Positions 39,340 to 51,439 are shown, counted from the stretch's first letter. The stretch is DNA of 64,000 nucleotides from Notospermus geniculatus (GCA_002633025.1 NMRB01001166.1:104362-168361); one strand, 5' to 3'. The notes: generated by a model from the sequence alone, not told the origin. Numbers and translations are program-made.

Positions 39340-41290
39340 ATATCCATACTCGTAGTAGCAAAGCAACAAACTTTACATGACACTCAATGAGGTGAATGTC
39401 GTCCTGGCGGGTGACCCTAAATGTCACCCAGACAAAACTGGGTGACCCCGAAACGTTACCCAGTTTGAATATCGCGCCATTTTAAAACCTGCGTCCGAGG
39501 TTGGCGATCGATAGTGCAACAACAAAAATTTTTTTCATGGCACTCATTGAGGCCGGAATGGGTGAATGGTCCTGGGTGATCCTAAATGTCATCCAGGACA
39601 ATGGTTTATTTGGGAAGACGCCGGGGACAGCATGAAAAATGAAGAGACGAGGCCGGAGTTCTGGGGCAAAATGAAATACCTTCCTGCACGGGGTGAGTAC
39701 ATCATTCGGCACAAGTTTCGTTTCATACCATGTAGAAACCGGAGTACATATACATACGTACGTGTTTAGTTTGCAATACCAATGCTCTTATTCCAATTTG
39801 TTCTATATGTGCAGTACGCTTCGCCGTTTTGAGTGGACCACGATTTACATGTAGCTCGACCAAGGTAATTACCTTGGTCCAGCTTTACCGGGATCTTACG
39901 CCAATGTCCACGAAGTGATTTTCAAAGGACATTTCCATGCGTTGCTAGTGCCGTGGACGCTGCCCAAGCGAACGGACAATTTTTTTTGGATAAATTCGCC
40001 AAGATACACATCTTCTGAGAAAAATCGACGAAGAAGAAGAATTTGCAAAAGTTAAGAAATCGTACGTTTATAGCGGTGTTCACAGCCATCAAGGCCTAGA
40101 GGGCGTTAGGTTGGGAGAACCCGGAATTCTAGTCCAAAGCCTTGAGGAGACAGAGGATATTAATTCTACTTCTGCGGTCTAGAGAAAAAGCCTTTCAACA
40201 AAGCATGGTTGACGCTGAAATTTATTTTTCCAATGGATCGCTGGCCTTAGCTTTTGGTGAGGATCGTTGAAATATCGGCGATGTCCACCGTGCAGTTGAT
40301 CAAGAAGCCGTGCAGTTGATCAAGAAGCAAGAGTGAATCGGACTTCTCGGAATCAGGGAATAGTTACAGCTCTAATATGAATAATGTAAATAACGTACCT
40401 GGCTTCCATCGTAGACAAGAATCCTGCTCTGGAACCCTTCCACTGTGATTGGTATGAGGAAAATGTTCGTCATATTGGCCTAACGCGTGCATTTTGGAAA
40501 TTGGCATCAAAATTACGAAGTCACCATAGGTGACCAGCCATCAAAACCACAATGCCTTATCTTTCTATAATATGTTTACTACATTCGTAAAAGGGGTTGT
40601 TGGGACAGAATTATTCTCATTTTTGTGCCCAACAAATATATTCGTCTGCTATACCGGAAGTAGGTGCATAGCGTACGATAAAATCTGAGTCACCAGCGTG
40701 ATTTCCATGCGTTGCTAGTGCCGTGGACGCTGCCCAAGCGAACGAACAATTTTTTTTGGATAAATTCGCCAAGATACACATCTTCTGAGAAAAATCGACA
40801 AAGAAGAAGAATTTGCAAAAGTTAAGAAATCGTACGTTTAGTGGTGTTCACAGCCATCATAGGCCTAGAGGACGTTAGGTTGGGAGAACCCGGAATTCTA
40901 GTCCAAAGCCTTGAGGAGACAGAGGATATTAATTCTACTTCTGCGGTCTAGAGAAAAGGCCTTTCAACAAAGCATGGTTGACGCTGAAATTTATTTTTCC
41001 AATGGATCGCTGGCCTTATAGCTTGTGGTGAGGATCGTTGAAACATCGGCGATGTCCACCGTGCAGTTGATCAAGAAGCAAGAGTGAATCGGACTTCTCG
41101 GAATCAGGGAATAGTTTGTTGCTTCCAAAATTCATTTGTTGTACGCTGAGGTATTTCGGTTGTTCGTCTGGTATATCCCTAATACCTTTGCTAACACACA
41201 TGCACATGTACATTAGTCAATAAATTCCTCGGTATCCTCATCAAGATTTTAATGTTTTTCACTGACAAAATGCAGAATGTCAGGCGGTTT
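39340..41290 (+). pseudogene. Decayed copies of the 3-prime end of the mini-exon gene
   Basis: Contains, in order, the intron-foldback end (39390-39480), a truncated copy of C-terminal exon A (39606-39693, WEDAGDSMKNEE then KMKYLPAR), and a copy of exon B from 39816. The exon B copy has an insertion (gtagctcgaccaaggtaattac, by local duplication) and a +1 frameshift after RDL. A second partial copy of exon B and its flank follows at 40698-41130. There is no signal exon and there are no mini-exons. It is the partner of receptor B, as the intact gene is of receptor A. Confidence 0.82.
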
Positions 41291-41420
41291 ACCATTTTCC
41301 AACGAACAGGAATTCCAGTGCAACATTTGAGATATTTAATATTGAATGTCAAGCATGCTTTTGTCATGTGGGGATATTGCTGATGATTGCCCAGTCTTGG
41401 TCGTGGTCATAATGGTGGTA

Positions 41421-41754
41421 AGGGACCATCTCAAAATTGCTTGATGCCCAGAGAGACGATTTGTTTTCGTCTGGGGGGGAGGGGGTCAGCACTTTCCTGA
41501 CCAAAATTTCATCCTTTTTAGAAATTTGGGATCACGTGTAAATTAGAAGAAAGAAACCAGAGAACTTCCAATATAGGATGATTATCAAGTTATATCATGT
41601 ACCCTACTGGTCCTCCATAGAAACACCAAGTAATTCTGAAATAAAAGTGTTGATGCCAGAAATATGACTTTTTTCGTCATTTAGAGGGGGAGGGGTCCAG
41701 CGAGAGATTAAAAAATCGTCTCTCTGGGCCTCAAGCAATTTTGAGATGATCCCT
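41421..41754. mobile_element. 334-bp MITE (agggaccatctcaaaattg ends)
   Basis: Long inverted ends: agggaccatctcaaaattgc + ttgatgcccagagagacgat and complement ending atccct at 41754. G-rich and A-rich interior, no coding. Confidence 0.82.
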
Positions 41755-42268
41755 AAGGCTATCCGCTACAGGACTCGAAGATGGCAAAAACAAGTAAGTG
41801 AAATATGTGTGACTACATCTGTATATATGTGTGACTACATGTATACTACATCTAAACTATCGTTTATTGTGTGCATTAAAAATGTCAAAAAATACATTGC
41901 TGAATAAAGTGAAAGAAGATGAGTGTTTTACATAATAAATGTGAAATATTCACAGATTAGTAAAACACTCTTACAATATTGCAGCTTCCATAATGTGGTT
42001 ATCGCCAATTCACCACGGAAAGACGTCGCTGCGACCGTATCAGGCTTTTTCATTGTCTTCAGGACGTCATCTCCGTGGCAATACGAGGTGCGAGCATGTA
42101 GCCACCAAGTCACGGTAGTCTGATCGTTGACGTTCCGTACAACGTCACAGTGGAAGAGTTGATATGGTCGCTGAGCGCCATCCAATGATAGAAAAAGAAT
42201 GGCTACAACCCCATTGTAATTATAATATGGTGTGTAAAATGAGCATTGGTCTGCATACATTACACATA

Positions 42269-42751
42269 CACTGGTGGACAGAAATATTAGGACACTTTCA
42301 AAATTCTAAGTCATTTTCCTCTTTTGCTTTCCTTTTGTCTCTAACCACTATTTTTTTTCCTTATGAATCAGAACATTTTTACCTTGGCAAGTGGGTTATA
42401 TAATCCCATGAGATTGTCCATGCCAACGGTTATTGACATGGGGTTGCTGATATATAAATAACAAAGACAATCATGATGCACTTCATCCATACATGTACTT
42501 CTCCCCTCCAATAGCTTTAGCCTTTAATTAGAGAGGCTTACATGGCACCCACCATAATTGTCTTTGTTGCCCGTGGATCAGCAACCCATTGTCTACAAAC
42601 TTTTGTATGGACTATCAGAGGGGATTATATAACCCACTTGCCAAGGTAAAAATGTTCTGATTAATAAGAAAAATAATTAGTGGTTAGAGACAAAAGGAAG
42701 GCATAAAAGGAAAATGACTGAGAATTTTGAAAATGTCCAAGTACATGTAGT
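42269..42751. mobile_element. Tc1-like non-autonomous element with ~150-bp arms
   Basis: Left arm cactggtggacagaaatatt then aggacactttcaaaat, the end type of Tc1-like elements. The right arm is its complement (ttttgaaaatgtcc) but its last about 20 bp is replaced by acatgtagtgtac. Inner arms share ccttggcaagtgggttatat. It is 483 bp with no transposase. Confidence 0.78.
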
Positions 42752-42901
42752 GTACAAGTAGAAGACTTGTATTTCTTTCGGACAGTTTTCAACAAATACA
42801 TGGTTGACATTGATTTGATCTAAATATGGTGCTCTTATACCCGCTCTGACCCGTGGACGGAGGTGCGTGAAGACACTTGCAACGTACTTCAGTGTACGCG
42901 T

Positions 42902-43912
42902 TCATTGCCACAGCAATTTCGTGAAAACATATATGGAAGTTAAAGATTCTGGAAAGTTATGAAAACCCAGTTGCATTGATGCTGACATGTCTGCATTACC
43001 CCATGGCCTTGGCTGAATAAAAGAATACCTTCCGCGCCACACAGCAGGGCAGGGCAGGCAGATGAAGTTCAAACGTCGAGGTCCTTTATCAACCACCATT
43101 ACCCCAAATACCTCCCAGGTGTCGCTGTCATTCGAATGAAAGCCGTCGAGCTGGAAGGATGGCGAGTGCCCCACAGGTCAGTACAAGTAGGCCTACAATG
43201 CTGTAGGCATACATAGACAATAAGGTCAAGCCTAGGCCTATACAATGTACATGTTGATCCAACTATTGACGACTAAGCACTAGCGAAAAGTAGCCCTCAA
43301 CACTCCCTCACAACAGAAAACACAAAAAAAGAACCATATGTCAAAACGAATAATATTCAAACTTACCTGCATAATGTGAATCACTTTGTAAACTCCCCGA
43401 AAGGGCAGATAAAATCCATTTTAGGCCTACATGCCATTCTCACAAAGTTCCTAACCCTTCCACCATTTTTGTTCCATTGCCGACCAACGCAGACTGAGTG
43501 CATGACCCCGTCTGCAGGACACGAAATGTAGGCCTATACATACCGGTACTAGGCCTACTCTATCAGCATGTAGGCCTGATGCCCTTTATTGAATCCCAAA
43601 TAGGTTAGCTCTGTCGGGTACGTACTCGCCCGCCCTTTCAATTAGTACGCATGATGGAAAAGGTTGTGGGGTTCGAAACATACCAGGACTCATAACTTAC
43701 ATGTAGTCGTCAATTGCTGCCTGTTGTTAAAGCTACATGTACATGTGCATTGTATAGGCTCAGGTTTGACCCTTATAATTGTCTATGTACATGTATGCCG
43801 ACAGCATTGTACTTGTACTGACGGTGCGGAGCACTCGCCGTCCTTCCAGCTCGACGGCTTTCATTCGAATGACAGCGACACCTATGCGGTATTTGGAGTA
43901 ATGGTGGGCTGA
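42902..43912. repeat. Inverted pair of gene-like fragments
   Basis: Segments 43085-43195 (-) and 43806-43912 (+) are inverted copies. Both read HSPSFQLDGFHSNDSDT in an open frame, followed by VFGVMV. The minus copy continues for another 60 codons (KGPRRLNFICLPCPA). The peptide is conserved between copies apart from a few changes, which suggests a real exon once duplicated, but no splice sites or family could be assigned. Confidence 0.4.
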
Positions 43913-44388
43913 GAGAGGTGTTCGATGAAAGACATGGACGTTTGAACGTCATCTACCATAAGTATTTATCGGAAAGAACTCACCGAGTGAGAGGGGAAAA
44001 TGTTTTCCAACATTTGAACAACATTCTTGAGCAACAGTATTTTTTTCAATGTACCAATTATAGCAACATTTGAACAATATGTTGGAAAAATCTTTCCTTT
44101 GTAAACACTATTGTCCAACAAGGTGTTGTTACTCTGAATGTTAGCAACGTTGCCAATAGTGTACACAGACCTCTGTATTTATGGTATTTTCAAAAGATTA
44201 TTAGGAGACTGCAGGTAGAGATATTATAACCTTGTCGATGTCTCCAAAATGCTTGCCTGATACGTACTTCCCATAAACAAGGCCTAGTTTTCATCACACA
44301 TTGAAAAAAACTGTAATGCATTCAGATAGAGCATAGTACATTTTACACTACACTGATGTCGAGAAACGCGGCGATGATTCGTTTCTTT

Positions 44389-44547
44389 TAAGCGGCCTAT
44401 CCACGTACAATATTATTGCACAATATGAGGATCAAAATGGGCAATATTATTGCCAATCTTTCTTCCATCCATTATGCCAGAAGCACATGACACCCATTTT
44501 GGGCCCCCTATTGTGCAATAATATTGTACCGTGGAAAAACCGCTTTA
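44389..44547. mobile_element. 159-bp MITE
   Basis: Inverted ends ttaagcggcctatccacgta and tacc-gtggaaaaaccgcttta, followed inward by caatattattgcacaata and its complement. It lies 73 bp beyond the receptor B stop codon. Confidence 0.78.
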
Positions 44548-44619
44548 AAGGTTACATGTACGTTACATAATTTGGTTGCATTATCTTCGGATGAGTTGGG
44601 ATGTGCGTATTAAGAAATT

Positions 44620-45541
44620 TCATTGTGCAAACTCCTTTTCCATTTGCTCCACAATGGCGGCGGCATCCTGACCTGCTTGACTAAGAGTCTTGCAAATGTC
44701 GATAAACAGTTGTGTGTCGGTTTTATTCTCGATATTTTTTTCTCGCCATTTTCGGAATACCTGAAAATATGAGTACAAACTTTAAATATTATGATCCGAC
44801 AAATAATTTGTCTGTTGTCTCACCGAACCTTTTGCGAAATGGTCACAGCGAAGACTGTTAATGCTTATGAAGCTGATGTTCAGCCCTATCGCCATAAAAA
44901 CTCCGCATGTTGCATTTTCACACAGGGAAGCTGCCCTCCAACAGGAGCAGTCAGCCGTGCGTATTACCAAAAGATGGCAGCAAAGTTCTAGCGGACCAAT
45001 ACACAGGAAAATCCACGTGATTGGTGCTCGATCAAGAATGAATGGCTCCTCTATATGCATTGAATTGGGCCGTAGTGACACATATTGGTCAGCTCACTGA
45101 CAGCTCCTATTATAAAAATCTCCACTGCTTATACGGGAAGTGGGAGGATAGTTGATTGGTACAAATAAGGAGGTTTAGAAATCAAATGAATAACGTAAAC
45201 GTTAACGACAAAGTTATTTTTGTACCGAAAGTGCAATATAAAATCTGGTTTATGTGTAGTTTGAAAACTAACGTTGTCGTAAAGTTTACGTTTATCGTTG
45301 ATTTCTAAACCTCCCTAGTGAGACCTCACTGCATTAAACTTTCCTCCTATTTCTACACAACGTGTCCTTACCGCGTCGATCTTAGCTGCAAGATTGGACG
45401 GATTTTGATATGGATGACAAGCATGTTCGACGTCCGTTGGTGTAAGCTTTATTCCTGGCAAGAACTTGTAGGTATTCATCAAGAAATTTTCGCCCAGTTT
45501 ATCCGCTAACCATGGGAACACATCATTTTCTAGTGCGGTAT
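44620..45541 (-). CDS. Death domain exons of receptor B
   Basis: 45541-45372 opens with TALENDVFPWLADKLGENF. 44760-44620 reads VFRKWREKN and then LFIDICKTLSQAGQDAAAI, ending KEFAQ and TGA. The same helix pattern and exon border as paralog A (gacgcg|gtaagg). The intron carries the MITE 45168-45315. Confidence 0.8.
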
Positions 45542-48500
45542 CTTAATATGTGATAAAAACGAAAATGTTTAGGCAAAAATATTTTTCACATCAATGCAGG
45601 CAGAGTACATGTATGCGCCAGTGATGGATTGACTGTGTCCCATAGATGTGGTTACCACACTGAGACTGGGGGGAGATTCCGAAACCCGTGTGGTAATCAG
45701 ACTATTTTCTACACCATTTCATTTCGTTGCGTTACCAACATTTTCTCTGGTAGTTTCAATTTATCATGAGGGCTCTTGAATAACAAGGATCAGCGAGCCA
45801 GAGCAACACAGAGCCTTGGCAGTCAATAACAATGTTTGTATTGGATGTCCTTACCAGGCTTGAGTTCTAGACTGCTGTACGATCTCCTGACTAGGTTAGA
45901 GTTGTCGGTAGTAGAAGACCTAGTAGTTCGCAAACTCATAGTCTGGACACCTTGTCCTCCCCCTTGGATTACTACTGCATTACATACTGCATTGGCATCA
46001 TTATTTGCATCAGCAGGAGGGCTATATTGACCTGCAAAATTAATTACAGACAAAGGTGCTCAAAAAGCCACGACGCCAGAGTGAAAATTACCGTAAATGA
46101 ATGAAGAATACAGAGTTTAATTATACCACCGGCAAAAAAAATATACAGTCTGATATAAAACCTGATTCTGAAAATACATGTATTGCCTAGGTTTGTCTAC
46201 AGACAAAGGCTTTGTCTCGATGCATAATTTTCATTTCTAAAACATTTGCGTGGTCAGTGAGACTTGATTACCTCATTGACATTGAAAACATGCAGGGAAA
46301 TCATGGCCTTGTTTTGCGCGGGAATGACACAGCGGATAAGAGAAAGGGCCAACGGCCATCCTACAGCACAGCAAATCCTAGGTTGTGTCACTGCATTTCC
46401 AGAACAGACCGGATTTTGCATTACTGGGGGAGAGTGCCCCTGGTTGCTAAATTTGCATGTACATGTCTATGCACATTCCTATTAGACTTATTGGAAAGGT
46501 TAAGTGGTGGTGGTGGTGGCGGTGGCGGCGGCGGCGGCTCAGGCACGAGAATAGGACAGCCTTCGCCTCATCCCCGTGCTGGTGAGGAAAACGTCTCTGG
46601 TTTTAATAACCCTGTCTGTATCTCGCTCATGCGTGCCCAAACGTCACGGTTTCATTCGCCGCTACTCGCATATATTCATATATATTCATGTACGTAAAAA
46701 CTTACAACTGGCTTGGTTGCGGTATTGAAAGAATCTGAAATCAAGATGAGACGATATCACTACATTCCGCTTGCAGTTTACCTTCAGATTTGTTCAAGAT
46801 ATCACCACCGGAATGGGTGTTTTTCTGCAAACGTTGACGAGTCTACGATGCTAAAGAGTTTATATTTTGTCCACAGGCTATTTATCATTGGGGCTGAGAT
46901 ATTGCGATATTTCATTTTCCGCAAAACGCCCCCTGTAGAGCCTAATTCAGGTCAAATCGCACTATTTTTTTTCTCTGAGCAGAGTTTACCCAGGGCTACG
47001 TTCAGATGAAATTTGGAGTCTCTAGCTATGGTTACAAAACGACGTCGGGCAGTTTGACAGATGTAGTGACGGACTGACAGACTGACGCCACTGAATAGTT
47101 ATTTGACCAGCTCCGCTGACCTTTGGTCAGCTCAGAGCTAAAATTGCCCGGCAAGCTCCCTAAATACGGCCGGTCGGCACATATCTCTCTGAACGATACA
47201 ATCGCACCCGATTGGGAAGTTAAATATGAATATTGTCTTGCCGGCAATACATGGATCTAACCGAGAACAGGGCAACATACCTCGTAATTCCATCCTTAAT
47301 GGGGCGTCGATACTTGACCACGACTGGTACAACCACTACTAGTAGGATGACGAATGCAACGACACATCCGACTACAGGACCAACTACGGACGGCTTATCT
47401 GAAACCAGAACAGTCAGTTAGATTTGTGTGTTTATCTTAGACCTAGTGTGTCAGCATTGCTTTTTTTCTGCTAGTGGTTACTCCTGCTGTTGCTGTCCAT
47501 GCATAGTACATGTACAATACGCAATCCCCTGATCGTATTTTCATTGTTGACCAATGTACAACTACAAACCCCACACATTCCTCAATCAAACGTTGACATA
47601 TGTACAGCACATTAATTTAGATGTACATCTACATGTTGGCCTACTCTCAATCATTATGTTTTTCTTCGTTGGAATCATCTCAGTTTCGCGTTACGTTCCA
47701 AGATTAGAGGAGACTGATCAGTTCTTGTTTGTGTCGTCAACCCAATGCAGAAAAATGTGAAAAGCCCAACCCTGATATCATATGCCTTAAGCCTAGTTTA
47801 TACTTCGACGCACGACCATCGCTGGCGACCAACGCGCGAGTAGTGAGAGAAGGGGGTCTCTCACTACTCGCGCGATCTTGCGTTCGACGCCGAGCCCGTC
47901 GTGCGATTTGGTCGGCGTCCGATCGCGAGGCTGTAATTACTTGAGTCATTTCATAACGGGTCGCCGTCGCTAAAGTACGCTGGACTATGAATCAATTCCG
48001 CGAAGTCGGCGTCCAGATATGATCGCGCGTCGGACGCCGATGGTCTTGCGTCGAAGTATAAACTAGGCTTTACTGGACAGTCGAGTTGCCCGTCTAGGTT
48101 TTCTCTTCTTAGGTGTCAACGATAAAGAAAAATAAAATAGCACATGAGGGTGGCATACCGGTGCCGTTCTTGGACATTTTATCGTCGTCCGTTATGTCTC
48201 CTAAAGTCATGGAGGTGGTTGGCTCCTTTGTAGTCGCTACAAAAGAAACGATAAATGATCAAATTGCTGTCTGTTGTATTAGAATCACTTGTGTTTATTT
48301 CGGATATTGTTTACCTCAGAGACATGCAGACGTAGTTACATTCAATCACTATATGTATTATCATTTTGTGTTTACTTCAGACCTCGATTACTTCTGAGGC
48401 TGTTACTTTGAATCACTATAATATCATTTTCTGTTTATTTGAGACCTCGATTACTTCTGAGGCTGTTACTTTGAATCACTATAATATCATTTTCTGTTTA

Positions 48501-50870
48501 TTTGAGACCTCGGTTACCTCTGAGGCTGTTACTTTGAATCACTATTATTTTGTGTTTATTTCAGACCGCGGTTACCTCTGAGGCTGTTACTTGAATCACT
48601 ATGTAGCCTATTTGTCGCTGAAAACGTGGTTTTTATGTACCTCTGAGGTTGTCGTTTTCAATTACATGTACTTTATTTGTTTTATTTCAGACCTTGGTTA
48701 CCTCTGCTTACATTGTATTTCAGATATCGGTTACCTTCGAAGTTGTTTTGCTTTGACTTACATGTACTGGTCGGAATATCACATTCAGCATCAGACATCA
48801 CGGTGCACTCTTTCGTCTCTTTCCATCCCTCCTTCGTACAGTTTCGGCATGGCCGACAGGTTTCGAAGGAGGAACTCACAGGGGAGAAATTGACACGTTT
48901 TGTACATTCTGTACACTCGACATCGCTGATGTTGGTCCCTTAAACAAAAGTCAAAACTATAAATTATTCAAGATGACTGGTATCTTGTGATCAGAATATG
49001 TAGTATGATTATGTAGTACGGTACATGTACGTGTAGATGGTGATGGTGATGATGATGATGTAGTAGATGATGTTGTACATGTAGATGTAATCAGCCTCCT
49101 TATGTGGGTACACTGTATATCGCATGTTTGCTCAGAAGTATGTTAATACATGTATTTATGAGATGTCATGATGCTGAACTCTTTATCCTCAATATTGTAT
49201 ATTGTTGTGTTGGTCATGCCTTAAGCCTGTGTTGGCTACCTGGTGACGGACTTTAAAAGAAATCAAACGTCAAATCAAATCAAAACATTCTACCAACCTG
49301 GTTTCTCTACCCCTACTCCTTTCCCACATTTGCGGAACAGTATACACTTTGCATCAGCTGTCCAATATTTCTCATGCCAGTATCCCGGAGGACATCCACA
49401 GACGATGTCATGAGATGCATTACACTCCTTGATTTTGATTTCGTTTTCACCGTAGCAGTAAGTTTTGCATTCTTTACACTGGCGTTTTTCATTCGATTCC
49501 GGGGCAAAACGGCCAGTTGGGCAGGGCAAGCAGACCGTCGAGTTCGGGTCACCTACTTCGCATACCTTGTCAACATAAAACCCAGGCGGACATTTGACAC
49601 ACCCTAACACACTCTGAAAGGAAACCAGTAAGGAAATATTAAGTGCAAGTAATGGTGGATTCCTGCGTCAGACTGGCAGAGCAGGACCGGGGCCTGCCAC
49701 TGATTAAAACGATCTGCGTTCATCATCACACTGATGTCATTTCATCTTCCACTGTAACTTGGAGGAATTATATTCAAGTATAATTCCTCCAAGACTGTAA
49801 CTACCGGTACTATTAAAATGGGAAGCCCCAAATTGACGACTGTGGTTCACGATAGAGATAAAAGATAATTGCTGTTTCGGCGGCACATCTTGAAATAAGG
49901 TTCATTTCGCTACAACTTCGGAGCGAAATCCCGTAGGGCCTATTATGCCTCGAGGCCTATATCTGATCAGGCCAAAACATAGACATGCAGAGAATAAAAT
50001 ATGACTTGAGCCATAATTTTTTTAGTTTTTCATTGTCAACCTAACTGTTCAGTATTGTACGGAGGTCTACCAGATAAATCTCACATATTGTGCACCGATC
50101 TGAGTCATCTATTGCGATCTACATACATCTTTGCCATCATAGCGTAACAGCATGCACGGTATGTGCAGTAGGCGCCTATTGTAGGTTGCGTGTAGATAGG
50201 CCTACATGTATAAGACGGCCTAAATATTTATTTGGCGGTCGCATGATATTTGATAAAAAATGTCAATCTTCGACTATACATATCACCACATATACATGTA
50301 CGTATATGTGAACTATCGTCCTGTTTGTCATCTATGTACAGTCAATTTTGGGTGGAGCAAAAATTACTGGGAAGATTTCAATAAACGTTTGTTTTTCATT
50401 CGTCTGGTAGTTTTTGTTCATTGAAAATAAGCCCGGAAAATAAGACATACATGTAGGGCTACTGCATGGTTTCGAAACGGACATACATGTACGAACGCTG
50501 TGAAAAATAATCACAATAAACTGGGAGGACCCCAAACTCCATTAGTGTTGTGATTTCTGGCAGTCAAGCATGTTGATAAATGCCTGCAGTGTTGGCTTGA
50601 AGGGATAGGCCTACATGTATGAATCAGACCATAAAGGAATCAAACCTTTATGACCATTCACTAAACAATCGAATTCATTCAAGCACTAGTAGGCCTACAT
50701 TGTGTATGTAGGCCTAAAGACCAAAACAGTAGCCATTACCCCGGGGCCATTCCAGACATAAGCGGAGTTGTTTGGCAAAATATCGAAGCCTTTTATCGGG
50801 CAACCCGTGTACTTACCTCGACAAAGGACGCACCAACAGTCAAAAAAATGATGATGAGGACGGACTTCAT
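44620..50870 (-). CDS. TNF-receptor-like death receptor, paralog B (complete)
   Basis: Nine exons: 50870-50817, 49613-49298, 48938-48762, 48236-48159, 47398-47281, 46734-46706, 46031-45855, 45541-45372, 44760-44620. Phases 0,1,1,1,2,1,1,0 agree at every join, and the sum is 1260 nt, a 419-aa protein plus TGA. Residues 1-17 are a signal peptide (MKSVLIIIFLTVGASF), about 20-180 hold 3-4 TNFR Cys-rich modules, about 183-209 are a Thr/Asp stalk, and about 213-238 the transmembrane helix followed by KYRR. Then comes a Ser/Thr-rich linker with NLVRRSYSSLELK, and a death domain at about 320-418. Role by family: cell-surface receptor recruiting death-domain adaptors. Ligand and pathway branch are unknown. 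Confidence 0.87.
45168..45315. mobile_element. MITE, GGGAGGTT-type ends, TA target
   Basis: aggaggtttagaaatcaaat ... gatttctaaacctccc between TA words, with interior cgttaacgacaaagttattt. It is the same family as 25104-25252, here in the last intron of receptor B. Confidence 0.83.
47281..47398 (-). CDS. Transmembrane exon of receptor B
   Basis: 118 bp, phase 1 to 2: DKPSVVGPVVGC, a Val/Leu-rich helix (VVAFVILLVVVVPVVV), then KYRRPIKDG. Flanked by acceptor ggtttcag and donor g|gtatgt, as in paralog A. Confidence 0.82.
47789..48070. mobile_element. 282-bp MITE (agcctagtttatacttcgac ends, TTA target)
   Basis: Inverted ends aagcctagtttatacttcga and tcgaagtataaactaggctt. TTA is on both sides after trimming one base. 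CG-rich interior with a central hairpin (ctcactactcgcgcg). In an intron of receptor B. Confidence 0.85.
48300..48745. repeat. ~63-bp minisatellite in an intron of receptor B
   Basis: Five to six copies of gacctcgattacttctgagg + ctgttactttgaatcactat + aatatcattttctgtttatttga. Scattered copies of the same unit occur at 34430-34530 and 34665-34695, in the equivalent intron of receptor A. The array abuts the third coding exon, whose donor is at 48761. Confidence 0.88.
48762..48938 (-). CDS. Last Cys-rich exon of receptor B
   Basis: GTNISDVECTECTKRVNF, then ETCRPCRNCTKEGWKE and ECTVMSDAECDIP. Two donors are possible: t|gtaagt (48762) or a|gtacat (48768), both in phase. The former is the better consensus, but paralog A uses the position equivalent to the latter (acca|gtaagt). 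Confidence 0.8.
49298..49613 (-). CDS. Main Cys-rich exon of receptor B
   Basis: CVKCPPGFYVDKVCEVGD, CLPCPTGRFAPESNEKRQ, CKECKTYCYGENEIKIKE and CGCPPGYWHEKYWTADAK give the C-x2-C spacing of TNFR repeats. Acceptor ttcag|agt with the same agag pair as paralog A. Here exon 1 ends in phase 0, so the first AG is needed. Confidence 0.83.
49759..49796. other. Perfect 15-16 bp stem hairpin
   Basis: cttggaggaattata, six bases, then the exact complement. It lies in the first intron of receptor B. Too short to classify. Confidence 0.5.
50817..50870 (-). CDS. Signal-peptide exon of receptor B
   Basis: 54 bp, MKSVLIIIFLTVGASFVE, ending in phase 0 at gag|gtaagt. The hydrophobic run of ten residues after MK is a good signal peptide. 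The equivalent exon in paralog A is 5 bp longer. Confidence 0.8.
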
Positions 50871-51439
50871 GTCATGATGCGATCTTGTTCAATAGCCGCC
50901 TCCGTTATGGGCCAGTTTCGGCACAGACAATATTACGCATTGTGAATCCCATGGGTATTTCCGAAATGTGCGAATGGGTCAGCCACGTCATCGGGCCTGG
51001 GAATTTGGGTGCGCCGCCCTTTAGGCCTGGTTCGAGAAGACGAGCGCATTGCAAATAATAAAGAGAAAGTGAAAAAAAATCGATTCAGATGAGCTACATG
51101 TACGTGATGGCGCCTCCATCCAGAATTATCAAGCCAGCAAACGATTATCGGTTTAGGTTTAAAAAAGTAGCAACGGTGTGTGCAGTTGTTGTATTGATAA
51201 ATTTTACCAAGTTTTCGTAGTTTTTTTTTAAATGTCTTTGAGCGAAGATTTATTGTTGCAACGTGTGCCTGGTAAGAATGAGAAATATGTCTCATTGTAA
51301 GACTTCTGTTATGGTTACAACAGTTGTTCCTTTAGAGGCTCTATGCATAGATCTAAAGCCTGGTATTACCAGTGTGAAAAGAATAGGGGCCTAGGAATGC
51401 AGGTCCTAGATACATGTACAATAGTCTTCTTTTTAAAGA

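Noticed and set aside
46212-46697. Plus-strand frame of 161 codons with a Gly run
   Set aside because: It lies opposite an intron of receptor B, and the Gly run is a ggt/ggc microsatellite. No family was recognised.
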